From Paraherbaspirillum soli (GTDB lineage Bacteria; Pseudomonadota; Gammaproteobacteria; Burkholderiales; Burkholderiaceae_D), in contig NZ_JBHSMT010000013.1 in NCBI RefSeq assembly GCF_042654985.1, positions 1 to 64,000 on the forward strand: 64,000 bases of DNA, written 5' to 3'. Position numbers and translations under genes: made by a program. The notes below the pieces were generated by a model, which searched no databases, was not told the origin of the DNA, and worked only from the letters and a program-made list of their open reading frames with translations. Below, one piece after another: positions 32,667 through 42,125 of this stretch (positions are counted from its first letter, which is position 1; every line of letters begins with the position of its first letter).

Positions 32667-33584
32667 ATGAAAAATTCAAACAACACCCTGACCGACACCC
32701 TGCTGACTGCGCTCGCCCCGGCAATCTGGGGCAGCACCTATCTGGTCACCACTCAGTTGCTGCCATCCGGCTACCCGCTGACGCTGGCGATGCTGCGCGC
32801 GCTACCGATCGGCCTGATCCTGCTGGTCTTGCTGCGCCAGCTGCCGAGCGGCATCTGGTGGTTGCGGGTGTTTGTGCTCGGCGCGTTGAATTTCACGTTG
32901 TTCTGGGCCTTGCTGTTTATTTCCGCCTACCGCTTGCCGGGCGGCGTGGCCGCTACGGTCGGGGCGATTCAGCCGCTGATGGTGATTCTTTTTTCATGGC
33001 TACTGTTTCGCGACGCACCGCGCCGTTTGGCGCTGTTAGCGGGCGCGGCCGGCATCTTCGGCGTCGCGCTGCTGGTGCTGACGCCATCGGCCAAGCTGGA
33101 CGCGATCGGCATCGGCGCCGGCTTGCTGGGCGCGGTCTCGATGGCGATCGGCACCACTCTCAGCAAGCGCTGGCGGCCGTCGGTGCCCTTGCTCACGTTT
33201 ACCGCATGGCAACTGAGTGCCGGCGGCTTGCTGTTGCTGCCGCTGGCCTTATGGTTCGAGCCGCCGCTGCCGGCTTTAAGCGGTCGGAATATCGTCGGCT
33301 TCGTCTATCTGGGTCTGATCGGCGCCGGACTGACTTATTGGCTTTGGTTCCGCGGTCTGCAAAAACTGCAAGCGGCGGCAGCCTCCTCGCTCGGTCTGCT
33401 GAGCCCGGTGACGGCGACCTTGCTCGGCTGGCTGGTGCTTGAACAACACCTGTCTTCGTTACAAATACTGGGAGCAGCGGTTATCCTGTTGAGCGTATGG
33501 CTGGGACAATGGGCGGCGCGGCCGGCGACCGCTGCACCGCGGCCGATAAGCCAGCCTGAGACTGCCCGGACCGCAGCTAATTGA
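32667..33584 (+). CDS. EamA/DMT-superfamily transporter
   Basis: A 305-residue inner-membrane protein with ten hydrophobic helices in two EamA repeats. The first repeat has APAIWGSTYLVTTQLLPSGY and PLTLAMLRALPIGLILLVLL; the second includes GFVYLGLIGAGLTYWLWFRG and SSLGLLSPVTATLLGWLVLE. It is likely an exporter of amino acids or metabolites. The start at 32667 gives the usual family length. ATGs at 32622 and 32658 are possible. Divergent MarR control is suggested by the dyads. Confidence 0.9.
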   Translation: MKNSNNTLTDTLLTALAPAIWGSTYLVTTQLLPSGYPLTLAMLRALPIGLILLVLLRQLPSGIWWLRVFVLGALNFTLFWALLFISAYRLPGGVAATVGAIQPLMVILFSWLLFRDAPRRLALLAGAAGIFGVALLVLTPSAKLDAIGIGAGLLGAVSMAIGTTLSKRWRPSVPLLTFTAWQLSAGGLLLLPLALWFEPPLPALSGRNIVGFVYLGLIGAGLTYWLWFRGLQKLQAAAASSLGLLSPVTATLLGWLVLEQHLSSLQILGAAVILLSVWLGQWAARPATAAPRPISQPETARTAAN

Positions 33585-33601
33585 ATACCACGGAGACTGA
33601 A

Positions 33602-33889
33602 ATGCCGAAAAACATCGAGAGAGAAGCCGTCGTCAAACTGGAAGATCTTCCCAATATCGGCAAAGCCGGCGCCGCCGACCTGCGCTGCATCGGCATCCAC
33701 AGGCCCGATCAGCTGGTCGGCAAATCGCCGTTCGAGATGTACGACGCCCTTTGCGCAAAAACCGGCGCCAGGCACGACCCTTGTGTGATTGACGTTTTCA
33801 TCTCGGTGGTGCGCTTCATGGAAGGGGCGCCGGCGCTCCCATGGTGGTCATACACGGCAGAACGGAAGCGCCTGCTCAAATCCGGTTAA
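33602..33889 (+). CDS. Helix-hairpin-helix protein (Cdd1/pathogenicity-locus type)
   Basis: A 95-residue protein. KLEDLPNIGKAGAADLRCIG is a helix-hairpin-helix with the G-I/L-G-x-A pattern. It is followed by HRPDQLVGKSPFEMYDALCA and ARHDPCVIDVFISVVRFMEG, which match the Cdd1 family often annotated as pathogenicity locus. The fold suggests weak nucleic-acid contact, but no function is established. It starts 17 bases after the transporter stop and is probably cotranscribed. Confidence 0.83.
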   Translation: MPKNIEREAVVKLEDLPNIGKAGAADLRCIGIHRPDQLVGKSPFEMYDALCAKTGARHDPCVIDVFISVVRFMEGAPALPWWSYTAERKRLLKSG

Positions 33890-33917
33890 GGTCATCTGAG
33901 CGTAACTAAAAGTCGCC

Positions 33918-34811
33918 TCACTCCGCCTTCGCCAACATACTGAAGATACTGGAAAAATCCAGCCCGCCGGCGCCGCTCTTGCTATGGATATCGTACAAAT
34001 TGCGCGCCAATGACCCGAGCGGCACGCTGCAGCCGGTGGACAAGGCATTTTCTTCCGCCAGTCCCAGATCCTTCAGCATCAGGTCGACCCCGAAACCGCC
34101 GCTGTAGTCATGCGAAGCCGGCGCGGTATCCATTACGCCGGGGCATGGATTGTAGACTTCCAGCACCCAGTTGCGGCCCGAGCTTTTGCTCATGATTTCG
34201 GACAGCACTTTCGGATTCATGCCGTTCGCCATCCCCAGCCGGATCGCCTCCGAGGTGCCGACCATCATGATCCCGAGCAGCATGTTGTTGCACACCTTGA
34301 CGGTCTGGCCGCTGCCGTTGTCGCCGGCATGAAAAATCGCCTTGCCCATCTTTTCGAGATACGGTTTGGCGGCGGCAAACCCCGCATCCGAACCGCCCAC
34401 GATAAACGTCAATGTACCGGCAGCAGCACCGGCGGTGCCGCCCGAGACCGGCGCATCAACCATCGTAAAGCCCTTGTCGCGCGCCGCTGCCGCAACTTTG
34501 CGGGCGCTGTCGGGCGAGATGGTCGAGCAATCGATCAGCAGCGTGCCCGGCTTGGCCTGCGCCAGGATGCCGTTGGCGCCGAGATATGCCGACTCGACGT
34601 GGCGGCTGGCGGGCAGCATCGTGATGACAATCTTGGCCGCACCGACCGCGGCTGCCAGATCGGCGTGTGTGCTGCCGCCGCCGGCGACAAACTTCTCAAC
34701 GCTGGTCGCAACCAGATCGTGACCACTGACGGTCAAGCCGGCATGCACCAGATTCAAGGCCATCGGTAAACCCATGTGGCCGAGGCCGATAAAAGCGATT
34801 TCGCTGTTCAT
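33918..34811 (-). CDS. mmsB: 3-hydroxyisobutyrate dehydrogenase
   Basis: A 297-residue NAD-dependent enzyme that oxidises 3-hydroxyisobutyrate to methylmalonate semialdehyde in valine catabolism. It has an N-terminal Rossmann motif IGLGHMGLPMALNLVHAG, the substrate-binding signature DAPVSGGTAGAAAGTLTFIV, and the catalytic Lys in GQTVKVCNNMLLGIMMVG. Its product is the substrate of the upstream mmsA enzyme. A REP-like repeat (34836-34931) separates the two genes. Confidence 0.95.
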   Translation of the reverse strand: MNSEIAFIGLGHMGLPMALNLVHAGLTVSGHDLVATSVEKFVAGGGSTHADLAAAVGAAKIVITMLPASRHVESAYLGANGILAQAKPGTLLIDCSTISPDSARKVAAAARDKGFTMVDAPVSGGTAGAAAGTLTFIVGGSDAGFAAAKPYLEKMGKAIFHAGDNGSGQTVKVCNNMLLGIMMVGTSEAIRLGMANGMNPKVLSEIMSKSSGRNWVLEVYNPCPGVMDTAPASHDYSGGFGVDLMLKDLGLAEENALSTGCSVPLGSLARNLYDIHSKSGAGGLDFSSIFSMLAKAE

Positions 34812-34835
34812 GCAAGTCTCCTGTGTGTTGTCGGC

Positions 34836-34931
34836 GTAGGGCGGATGAGCGCAGCGTTATCCGCCGTTGGATGTGCCGCATGTGTGTGATGCATCCGAGA
34901 CGGCGGAAGACGCTGCGCTTTTCCGCCCTAC
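34836..34931. repeat. REP-like palindromic repeat, copy 2
   Basis: GTAGGGCGGATGAGCGCAGC at the left and a GGAAGACGCTGCGC...TTTTCCGCCCTAC arm at the right pair imperfectly. It lies between mmsA and mmsB. Confidence 0.85.
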
Positions 34932-34946
34932 GTGACTGTGTTTGAT

Positions 34947-36455
34947 TTACTTCATCGAAATCGTCGTATTCACCTGGCCGCCATCCTGATCCGGCGCAAA
35001 CCAGCGCGCGGTGACGGTCTTGGTCTGGGTCCAGAACTGCACCGCCTGCTTGCCGTTCGGCCCCAGATCACCGAGCTTCGAGGCGCGCGAGCCGGTGAAG
35101 CTGAAATAGGCGACCGGCACCGGGATCGGCACATTGATGCCGACCTGGCCGACGTCGATCTCGTTCTGGAATTTGCGTGCGGCCCAACCCGATGAGGTGA
35201 AAATCGAGGTGCCGTTGCCGTTCGGATTGGCGTTGATGAATGCAATCGCCTGATCCAGCGTGTCGAGTTCGACCACGCACATCGCCGGTCCGAAAATTTC
35301 CTGCTGATAAATATCCATATCGGTTTTGACGCCGGCAAAGATGGTCGGCCCAACGAAATTGCCGTCCGGATAGCCGCTCACCGCGTAATTGCGACCGTCC
35401 AGCATCAGTTTCGCGCCCTGCTCCACCCCGGTTCCAATCAGGCGCTCGGTGCGTTCCTTGGCGGCTTTCGACACCATAGGCCCGAGGTCGGCAGTGCGAT
35501 CGCTGCCCGGTCCCACTTTGAGGGTGCGCGAGCGTTCGACGATTTCCGGCAGCCAGTCGCGCGCCTGGCCGACCAGCACCACCACCGAGTTCGCCATGCA
35601 GCGCTGACCGGCAGCGCCGAAGGCGGCGCCGAGCAAGTTATTGATGGCTTGATCCTTGTTGGCGTCGGGCAGCACGATGCAATGATTCTTGGCGCCCATC
35701 ATGCATTGGGCGCGCTTGCCGGCTTCGCTGGCACGGCGGTAGATATGGGTGCCGACGTGGGTCGAGCCGATGAACGAGATCGCCTTGATGTCAGGGTGAT
35801 CGCACAGCATATTGGCCACCTCCGGTCCGCCGTGCACCACGTTCAGCACGCCCGGCGGCAAACCGGCCTGCTGCGCCAGCTCCACCAGGAACAGCGATGA
35901 CGACGGGTCCTGCTCGGACGGCTTCAACACGAAGGTATTGCCGCAGGCAACCGCGACCGGGAACATGAAGCACGGCAGCATCACCGGGAAATTGAAGGCG
36001 GTGATGCCGGCGCCGACGCCCAGCGGCTGGTTGATGGTGTAGACATCGACGCCGGTAGCGGCGTTTTCCGCCAGTTCGCCCAGTTGCAGCGAGGTGACCG
36101 AGCAAGCATGCTCGACCACTTCCAGCCCGCGCATCACTTCGCCCTCGGCATCGGGCAGGGTCTTGCCGTGCTCGCGCGTGATCAGTTCGGCCAGCGGCGC
36201 GATATTGTCGCGCAGCAGCTGCTGGAACTTGAGCATGATGCGCATGCGTTGCGCCAGCGATGTGTTGCGCCAGCTGCGGAAGGCTTCCTTGGCGTTGGCG
36301 ACGGCCTGATCGACTTCCGCCTTGGTGGCGAACGGCACCCGCGCCACCACTTGCTGAGTGGCCGGATTCCGTACTTCGCGCCATTCAGTGCTGGTGGATT
36401 GGACTTCTTTGCCGCCGATGTAGAGCGGCACGTTGGGGATGTTGGCTTGAGACAT
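34947..36455 (-). CDS. mmsA: Methylmalonate-semialdehyde dehydrogenase (acylating)
   Basis: A 502-residue aldehyde dehydrogenase that converts methylmalonate semialdehyde to propionyl-CoA. The catalytic Cys is in GAAFGAAGQRCMANSVVVLV. Other family features are GITAFNFPVMLPCFMFPVAV, KPSEQDPSS, and SFIGSTHVGTHIYRRASEAG. The start MSQANIPNVPLYIGGKEV at 36455 is chosen over a longer frame; AGGAAG lies upstream. It follows a LivK-like binding-protein gene by 23 bases, so import and catabolism may be coregulated. Confidence 0.96.
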   Translation of the reverse strand: MSQANIPNVPLYIGGKEVQSTSTEWREVRNPATQQVVARVPFATKAEVDQAVANAKEAFRSWRNTSLAQRMRIMLKFQQLLRDNIAPLAELITREHGKTLPDAEGEVMRGLEVVEHACSVTSLQLGELAENAATGVDVYTINQPLGVGAGITAFNFPVMLPCFMFPVAVACGNTFVLKPSEQDPSSSLFLVELAQQAGLPPGVLNVVHGGPEVANMLCDHPDIKAISFIGSTHVGTHIYRRASEAGKRAQCMMGAKNHCIVLPDANKDQAINNLLGAAFGAAGQRCMANSVVVLVGQARDWLPEIVERSRTLKVGPGSDRTADLGPMVSKAAKERTERLIGTGVEQGAKLMLDGRNYAVSGYPDGNFVGPTIFAGVKTDMDIYQQEIFGPAMCVVELDTLDQAIAFINANPNGNGTSIFTSSGWAARKFQNEIDVGQVGINVPIPVPVAYFSFTGSRASKLGDLGPNGKQAVQFWTQTKTVTARWFAPDQDGGQVNTTISMK

Positions 36456-36478
36456 GATGACTTCCTTGAGGTTGAGGT

Positions 36479-37732
36479 TCAGTGCTTGATAGCTAGAGGA
36501 GTGAGGGAACAAGACCCATCCATAGGCTTGAAAGCCTGCTGCGCAGGAATCGTCGACAGCAGTTTCAGGTAATCCCAGGGTGCTTTGGATTCGGCCGGTG
36601 TCTTTACCTGATACAGATACATGTCGTGGATCACCCGACCATCGGGGCGGATCGAGGCATTGCGCATGACGGCATCCTGGATCGGGATCTCGCGCATTTT
36701 CTGGCTGACCACTTTCCAGTCGTGCGACTTGGTGGCGGCTGCGGCTTTCAGGTAGTGGTAGACGCTGGAGTAGACGCCGGCATGCACCATCGTCGGTTTG
36801 CTGCCTTTGTCCAGCGCTTCAAAGCGCTTCGAAAATTGCCGGGTGTCGTTGTCGAAATCCCAGTAGAAGCCATCGGTGTAAACCAGACCGTGCGCATCGT
36901 TCAAACCGAGCGCATGGACGTCCGACAAAAACACCAGCAACGCCGCCAGCCGCTGGTTCTTGCTGCCGACGCCGAAAGAGCGCGCTTGCTTGATCGCGTT
37001 GACGGTGTCCTGACCGCCATTGGCTAATCCAATCACTTGCGCCTTCGAACTTTGCGCCTGCAACAGGAAGGACGACAGGTCGCTGGCATTCAGCGGATGC
37101 CGGACCGAGCCGACGACGCTGCCGCCCAGGCTTTTGACGACATTCCCGGCGTCTTTCTCCAGCGACTGACCGAAGGCGTAATCGACGGTGACGAAGTACC
37201 AGGATTTCTCGCCCATCCGGGTCAGCGCGGCAGCCGCACCGGCCGCTTGCGAGTAGGTGTCGAACATCCAGTGGAAGCCGTTTGCCGCGCATTCGGCATT
37301 GGTCAGCACGGTGGTCGCCGGGCCGCTGTACATGGCGATGCCGCCCTTATCGCGAATCAGCCGCTGCACCGCCAGCGCGACCGAGGAGTTAGTCAAGTCG
37401 GCGATCGCATCGACCTTGTCGCGGTCCAGCCATTCGCGCGCCTTGGAGGCGCCGATGTCGGCCTTGTTCTGGTGATCGGCGCTCAGCAGCTCGATTTTCA
37501 TGCCCTTGCATTCGGCTTTCAAGCAATCTTCCAGCGCCATCTTGGCGGCTACCAGCGAGCCCGGCCCGCCCATCGCCGAGTACGGCCCCGACATATCGGT
37601 CAGGATGCCGACCTTATAGACATCGGGCGCTTGCGCCTGGGCGTTCAAAGAACTCAAACCCACACCCACGCTCAGTACAAAAAATGCAGATAAAGCAACC
37701 GCCAAACTGCGAGCAAATACTTTGTTATGCAT
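36479..37732 (-). CDS. LivK-like ABC transporter substrate-binding protein
   Basis: A 417-residue periplasmic binding protein of the branched-chain amino acid (HAAT) family. It has a signal peptide ending near NAQAQA, then YKVGILTDMSGPYSAMGGPG, and VDAIADLTNSSVALAVQRLI. The two-lobed type I periplasmic fold is expected. No permease or ATPase gene accompanies it in this window, so it must use components encoded elsewhere. It is first in a probable unit with mmsA and mmsB, which hints that the ligand may be valine or a related acid. Confidence 0.9.
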   Translation of the reverse strand: MHNKVFARSLAVALSAFFVLSVGVGLSSLNAQAQAPDVYKVGILTDMSGPYSAMGGPGSLVAAKMALEDCLKAECKGMKIELLSADHQNKADIGASKAREWLDRDKVDAIADLTNSSVALAVQRLIRDKGGIAMYSGPATTVLTNAECAANGFHWMFDTYSQAAGAAAALTRMGEKSWYFVTVDYAFGQSLEKDAGNVVKSLGGSVVGSVRHPLNASDLSSFLLQAQSSKAQVIGLANGGQDTVNAIKQARSFGVGSKNQRLAALLVFLSDVHALGLNDAHGLVYTDGFYWDFDNDTRQFSKRFEALDKGSKPTMVHAGVYSSVYHYLKAAAATKSHDWKVVSQKMREIPIQDAVMRNASIRPDGRVIHDMYLYQVKTPAESKAPWDYLKLLSTIPAQQAFKPMDGSCSLTPLAIKH

Positions 37733-37863
37733 GCATGTCCCCTATTTTTATAAAAATTGGTGCGAAGACATTCTGCATGTGCATTATTATTGAAACAATA
37801 GGCAATATTCCACAATGGCTTTGCGTTTATGCAAAGCAGCAAGTCGACCAAGGACGATAAACC

Positions 37864-38790
37864 ATGCTGGATTGGGACAATTTGCGCGTTTTTCTGGAAC
37901 TGACCCGCAGCCAGGGCCTGGTCGATGCCGCCAAAAAACTGGGCATCGATCACTCCACCGTCTCGCGCCGCATGCGGCGCTTCGAAGAGCAAGTCGGCAG
38001 CCAGCTGTTCGAGCGCAATAACCAGGGCTATACGCTGACCGCCGAAGGCCATCGCCTGATCGAATACGCGGAACGGATTGAGAGCACGGTATATGCCGCC
38101 GCCGAGGAACTGAGCGGTCACAATCGCTTGTTGTCGGGACAAGTGCGGCTGGGCGCGACGGAAGGTTTCGGCACCTTTGTGCTGGCGCCGCATCTGGCGC
38201 ATTTTTGCGCGCGCCATCCGCATATCACCGTCGATTTGCTGCCGGTGCCGCGCTTCGTCAATCTATCCAAGCGCGAAGCCGACATCAGCGTCACCATCGA
38301 ACGCCCGCAAAGCGGCAACTACGTGGTGACCAAGCTGACCGACTACCTGCTCAAGCTGTACGCCACCCCGTCCTATCTGGCGCAGCATCCGGCGATAGCC
38401 TCGGTGCAGGATCTGGCCAGCCATGCCTTCATCGGCTATGTCGACGACCTGGTGTTCAGCGAAGAGCTGCGCTACAAGGACAACGTCGCGCCATCGGCTT
38501 TCCGGGCTTTTCGCAGCACCAGCGTGATTGCCCAATACACAGCGGCCCGCAGCGGCCAGGGGCTGGCGATTTTGCCGTGCTTCCTGGCGCAGCAGAGCGA
38601 CGATCTGGTCCCGGTGCTGGACGGCCAAGTCGATATCCAGCGCACATTCTGGCTGGTGGCCGCCACCGAAACCCGCAACGTGGCGCGGGTCGCGGCGCTG
38701 TGGCGCTATCTGCGCGAGGCGATTGAACCGAACCGGGCGTTTTTGATGGGCGAGTCGCGGCAGATGGTATGGCCGTCCGGCGCGCCCTGA
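37864..38790 (+). CDS. LysR-family transcriptional regulator
   Basis: A 308-residue LysR regulator. The N-terminal helix-turn-helix is clear (WDNLRVFLELTRSQGLVDAA, then LGIDHSTVSRRMRRFEEQVG), followed by a linker helix and an effector-binding domain from about residue 90 (LGATEGFGTFVLAPHLAHFC). It is divergent from the binding protein-mmsA-mmsB unit, the typical position for its regulator. I see no clear T-N11-A site. Confidence 0.93.
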   Translation: MLDWDNLRVFLELTRSQGLVDAAKKLGIDHSTVSRRMRRFEEQVGSQLFERNNQGYTLTAEGHRLIEYAERIESTVYAAAEELSGHNRLLSGQVRLGATEGFGTFVLAPHLAHFCARHPHITVDLLPVPRFVNLSKREADISVTIERPQSGNYVVTKLTDYLLKLYATPSYLAQHPAIASVQDLASHAFIGYVDDLVFSEELRYKDNVAPSAFRAFRSTSVIAQYTAARSGQGLAILPCFLAQQSDDLVPVLDGQVDIQRTFWLVAATETRNVARVAALWRYLREAIEPNRAFLMGESRQMVWPSGAP

Positions 38791-38815
38791 CTCTTCCGGG
38801 CACCCCCACATACGC

Positions 38816-38821
38816 TATAAT
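38816..38821 (+). promoter_or_regulatory. Possible -10 box of prfC
   Basis: A perfect TATAAT, 110 bases upstream of prfC, immediately after the LysR gene. The -35 region is weak. Confidence 0.4.
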
Positions 38822-38930
38822 CGCGGGTTCCCGGAAATGCCAACATGGTGCCGCAGCGCCAACATCACGTTTTCCGTTTTTTTCCGAATCATATTCAAGG
38901 CAAGCGACGATATCGCTTGAACCACGCATC

Positions 38931-40601
38931 ATGCAAGAATCCGTTTCCGATCTGCCGAACGCCAATGGCGATGACGCCGACATCATTGCCAATAACGTTT
39001 CCACCGAGCAGATCGCCAGCGAAGTGGCGCGCCGCCGCACTTTCGGCATCATCTCTCACCCGGATGCCGGCAAAACCACGCTGACCGAAAAACTGCTGCT
39101 GTTCTCGGGCGCGATTCAGCTGGCCGGCACCGTCAAGGGCCGCAAGAGCGGCCGCCATGCGACCTCGGACTGGATGGACATCGAAAAGCAGCGCGGGATT
39201 TCGGTCGCCAGCTCGGTCATGCAGTTCGAATACCGCGACCACGTGGTCAACCTGCTCGACACGCCGGGCCACCAGGATTTCTCGGAAGATACTTACCGCG
39301 TATTGACGGCGGTCGATTCGGCGCTGATGGTGATCGATGCCGCCAAGGGCGTCGAAGCGCAGACCATCAAGCTGTTGAACGTCTGCCGCATGCGCAACAC
39401 GCCGATCATCACCCTGATGAACAAGATGGACCGCGAAACCCGCGATCCGCTGGAATTGCTGGACGAGTTGGAATCGGTGCTGAAGATCCAGTGCGCACCG
39501 GTCACCTGGCCGATCGGCATGGGCAAGACGTTCCGCGGCGTGTATCACCTGCTGCGCGATGAAATCCTGCTGTTCGCAGCCGGCAACGACAAGGCCGACC
39601 AGGATTTCGAAGTGATCAAGGGCATCGACAATCCGCGCCTGGATGAAATGTTCCCGCGCGAAATCGAGCAACTGCGGATGGAAGTCGAACTGGTGCACGG
39701 CGCTTCGCATCCGTTCGATGCCGACGCTTTCCTGGCCGGGGTGCAGACGCCGGTATTCTTTGGCTCGGCAATCAATAACTTCGGTATCCGCGAAATCCTG
39801 AACGCGCTGATCGACTGGGCGCAGCCGCCCGGCTCGCGCGACGCGACCGTGCGTTCGGTGCAACCGACCGAAGCGCCGTTCTCGGGTTTCGTGTTCAAGA
39901 TCCAGGCCAATATGGACCCGGCGCACCGCGACCGGATTGCGTTCCTGCGAGTTTGCTCCGGCCATTTCCAGCGCGGCATGAAGATCAAGCACCTGCGCCT
40001 GAACCGCGAAATCAAGGTATCCAGCGTGGTGACCTTCATGGCGTCCAGCCGCGAGCAGGTGGAAGAGGCCTATGCCGGCGACATCATCGGCTTGCCGAAT
40101 CACGGCAATATGCAGATCGGCGACAGTTTTTCGGAAGGTGAGCCATTGCAGTTCACCGGCATCCCCTACTTTGCGCCGGACTTCTTTCGCTCGGTGCGGA
40201 TCCGCAATCCGCTCAAGATCAAGCAATTGCACAAGGGCTTGCAGCAGCTAGGCGAAGAAGGCGCGGTACAGGTTTTCAAGCCGGTTACCAGCAGCGACCT
40301 GGTTCTGGGCGCGGTCGGCGTGCTGCAGTTTGAAGTGGTCGCCAGCCGCTTGCTCAACGAGTACGGCGTCGATGCCGTATTCGAAGGCACCAGCATCAGC
40401 AGCGCGCGCTGGATTTCGTGCGAAGACAAAAAGATCCTGGCCGACTTCGAGAAATCCTCCGCCGGTCATAACGTCGCCTACGATGCCGCCGGCAACATGG
40501 CGTATCTGGCGACTTCCGGGGTGAATCTGCGCCTGACGCAGGAGCGCTGGCCGCAATTGACGTTCCATGAGACGCGGGAACACGCGGTCAAATTGGCGTA
40601 A
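38931..40601 (+). CDS. prfC: Peptide chain release factor 3
   Basis: A 556-residue translational GTPase that recycles RF1 and RF2 from the ribosome. G motifs: G1 SHPDAGKTTLTEK, G3 DTPGHQDFSEDTYR, and G4 NKMDRE. RF3-specific sequences include GRKSGRHATSDWMDIEKQRG and the C-terminal EEGAVQVFKPVTSSDLVLGA. It is longer than E. coli RF3 by an N-terminal acidic extension (about 30 residues) before RRRTFGIISHPDAG. It is followed by its own terminator and a REP-like repeat. Confidence 0.97.
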   Translation: MQESVSDLPNANGDDADIIANNVSTEQIASEVARRRTFGIISHPDAGKTTLTEKLLLFSGAIQLAGTVKGRKSGRHATSDWMDIEKQRGISVASSVMQFEYRDHVVNLLDTPGHQDFSEDTYRVLTAVDSALMVIDAAKGVEAQTIKLLNVCRMRNTPIITLMNKMDRETRDPLELLDELESVLKIQCAPVTWPIGMGKTFRGVYHLLRDEILLFAAGNDKADQDFEVIKGIDNPRLDEMFPREIEQLRMEVELVHGASHPFDADAFLAGVQTPVFFGSAINNFGIREILNALIDWAQPPGSRDATVRSVQPTEAPFSGFVFKIQANMDPAHRDRIAFLRVCSGHFQRGMKIKHLRLNREIKVSSVVTFMASSREQVEEAYAGDIIGLPNHGNMQIGDSFSEGEPLQFTGIPYFAPDFFRSVRIRNPLKIKQLHKGLQQLGEEGAVQVFKPVTSSDLVLGAVGVLQFEVVASRLLNEYGVDAVFEGTSISSARWISCEDKKILADFEKSSAGHNVAYDAAGNMAYLATSGVNLRLTQERWPQLTFHETREHAVKLA

Positions 40602-40616
40602 ATAAGTTGACGTAAG

Positions 40617-40658
40617 AAAAAAGAGGTCGCCCCAGATGGGGTCGGCCTCTTTTTTTTT
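40617..40658 (+). terminator. Terminator of prfC
   Basis: AAGAGGTCGCCCC and GGGGTCGGCCTCTT pair imperfectly, followed by a T9 run. Confidence 0.88.
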
Positions 40659-40667
40659 GACCGCAAC

Positions 40668-40763
40668 GTAGGGCGGATGAGCGCAGCGTTATCCGCCGTT
40701 CTGGATGCGTCAACCACATGCGGCACATCCAGCGGCGGATAACGCTTCGCTCATCCGCCCTAC
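40668..40763. repeat. REP-like palindromic repeat, copy 3
   Basis: GTAGGGCGGATGAGCGCAGC at the left and its near reverse complement CGCTCATCCGCCCTAC at the right, with inner GTTATCCGCCGT/GGCGGATAAC also pairing. It lies between prfC and dctA. Confidence 0.88.
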
Positions 40764-40766
40764 TTT

Positions 40767-42125
40767 TTAGGTGTGGTCGCGCATATCGGCTTTCGCTATC
40801 GCAGCCTCTTTCAGCGCCAGTTCCTGCTCCGCATCTATCCCTTTATTGTCCAGTTGACGGTGCAGTTGCTGCTCATCCAGTTCACCGGTCCATTTCGCCA
40901 CGATCAAGGTCGCCACGCCATTGCCGACGGTATTGGTCAAGGCCCGCGCTTCGGACATGAAGCGGTCGATCCCGAGAATCAAGGCCAGTCCGGCGACCGG
41001 CACGTGCCCTACCGCCGACAAGGTGGCGGCCAGCACGATGAAACCGCTGCCGGTGACCCCGGCCGCGCCTTTGGACGTCAGCAGCAATACGGCCAGCAGC
41101 GTCAGTTGCTGCATCAGCGACATCGGCGTATCGGTGGCTTGGGCGATAAATACCGCGGCCATCGTCAGGTAGATCGAGGTGCCGTCCAGGTTGAACGAGT
41201 AGCCGGTCGGAATCACCAGGCCGACCACCGATTTCTTGGCGCCCAGATTTTCCATCTTGCCCATCAGGCGCGGCAATACCGACTCCGATGACGAGGTGCC
41301 GAGCACGATCAGCAATTCTTCCTTGATGTATTTGACGAACTTCCAGACGCTGAAGCCATGCAGCCGGGTGACGATGCCGAGCACCACGAAGATGAACAGC
41401 AGACAGGTCATATAAAACGCTCCCATCAGCTTGCCCAGCGACAGCAAGGAGCCCAGGCCGTACTTGCCGATGGTGAAAGCCATCGCGCCAAAGGCGCCGA
41501 TCGGAGCCGCTTTCATGATCAGGCCGACCATGCCGAACAGGACGTGCGAGAACTTCTCGATAAAATCGAACACCAGCGTGCCGCGGCCGCCGAACTTGTG
41601 CAAGGCAAAGCCGAACAACACCGCAATCAGCAGCACCTGCAGGATCTCGCCCTTGGCAAACGCGTCCACCATGCTGGAAGGAATGATGTGCATCAGGAAT
41701 TCGGTGGTCGATTCCATCTTGCCGGGGCCGGTATAAGCGGCCAGGCTCTTGGTATCCAGCGAATTCACGTCGATATGCATGCCGGAACCGGGCTGCAACA
41801 CATTAATCACCAACAGCCCGACAATCAATGCGACGGTGCTCATCACTTCAAAGTAAAGCAAGGCCAGACCGCCGGTCTTGCCGACTTTCTTCATATCTTC
41901 CATACCGGCGATACCGATTACCACGGTACAGAAAATCACCGGCGCAATGATCATTTTGATCAGCTTGATGAAACTGTCGCCCAGCGGCTTCATTGCGGCG
42001 CCGGTTTCCGGATAAAAATGTCCGAGCACGACGCCGATAGCGATGGCGGTCAATACTTGCACATAGAGCGATTTGTACAGCGGTGATTTTTGCAGCGGCG
42101 ATTTATTCAGCGCTTGTTCTGTCAT
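40767..42125 (-). CDS. dctA: C4-dicarboxylate transporter DctA
   Basis: A 452-residue Na+/H+-coupled symporter of the glutamate/dicarboxylate (DAACS) family for succinate, fumarate and malate. Signatures: IKMIIAPVIFCTVVIGIAGM, SSSESVLPRLMGKMENLGAK (hairpin HP1), GYSFNLDGTSIYLTMAAVFI, and GIDRFMSEARALTNTVGNG. The start MTEQALNKSPL at 42125 is preferred; the longer open frame adds an implausible 53 residues. It stands alone, divergent from the acetoacetate decarboxylase gene. Confidence 0.96.
   Translation of the reverse strand: MTEQALNKSPLQKSPLYKSLYVQVLTAIAIGVVLGHFYPETGAAMKPLGDSFIKLIKMIIAPVIFCTVVIGIAGMEDMKKVGKTGGLALLYFEVMSTVALIVGLLVINVLQPGSGMHIDVNSLDTKSLAAYTGPGKMESTTEFLMHIIPSSMVDAFAKGEILQVLLIAVLFGFALHKFGGRGTLVFDFIEKFSHVLFGMVGLIMKAAPIGAFGAMAFTIGKYGLGSLLSLGKLMGAFYMTCLLFIFVVLGIVTRLHGFSVWKFVKYIKEELLIVLGTSSSESVLPRLMGKMENLGAKKSVVGLVIPTGYSFNLDGTSIYLTMAAVFIAQATDTPMSLMQQLTLLAVLLLTSKGAAGVTGSGFIVLAATLSAVGHVPVAGLALILGIDRFMSEARALTNTVGNGVATLIVAKWTGELDEQQLHRQLDNKGIDAEQELALKEAAIAKADMRDHT

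Noticed and set aside
38895..40232. 445-codon open frame opposite prfC
   Set aside because: RF3 motifs are unmistakable on the plus strand; the minus frame has only compositional bias.
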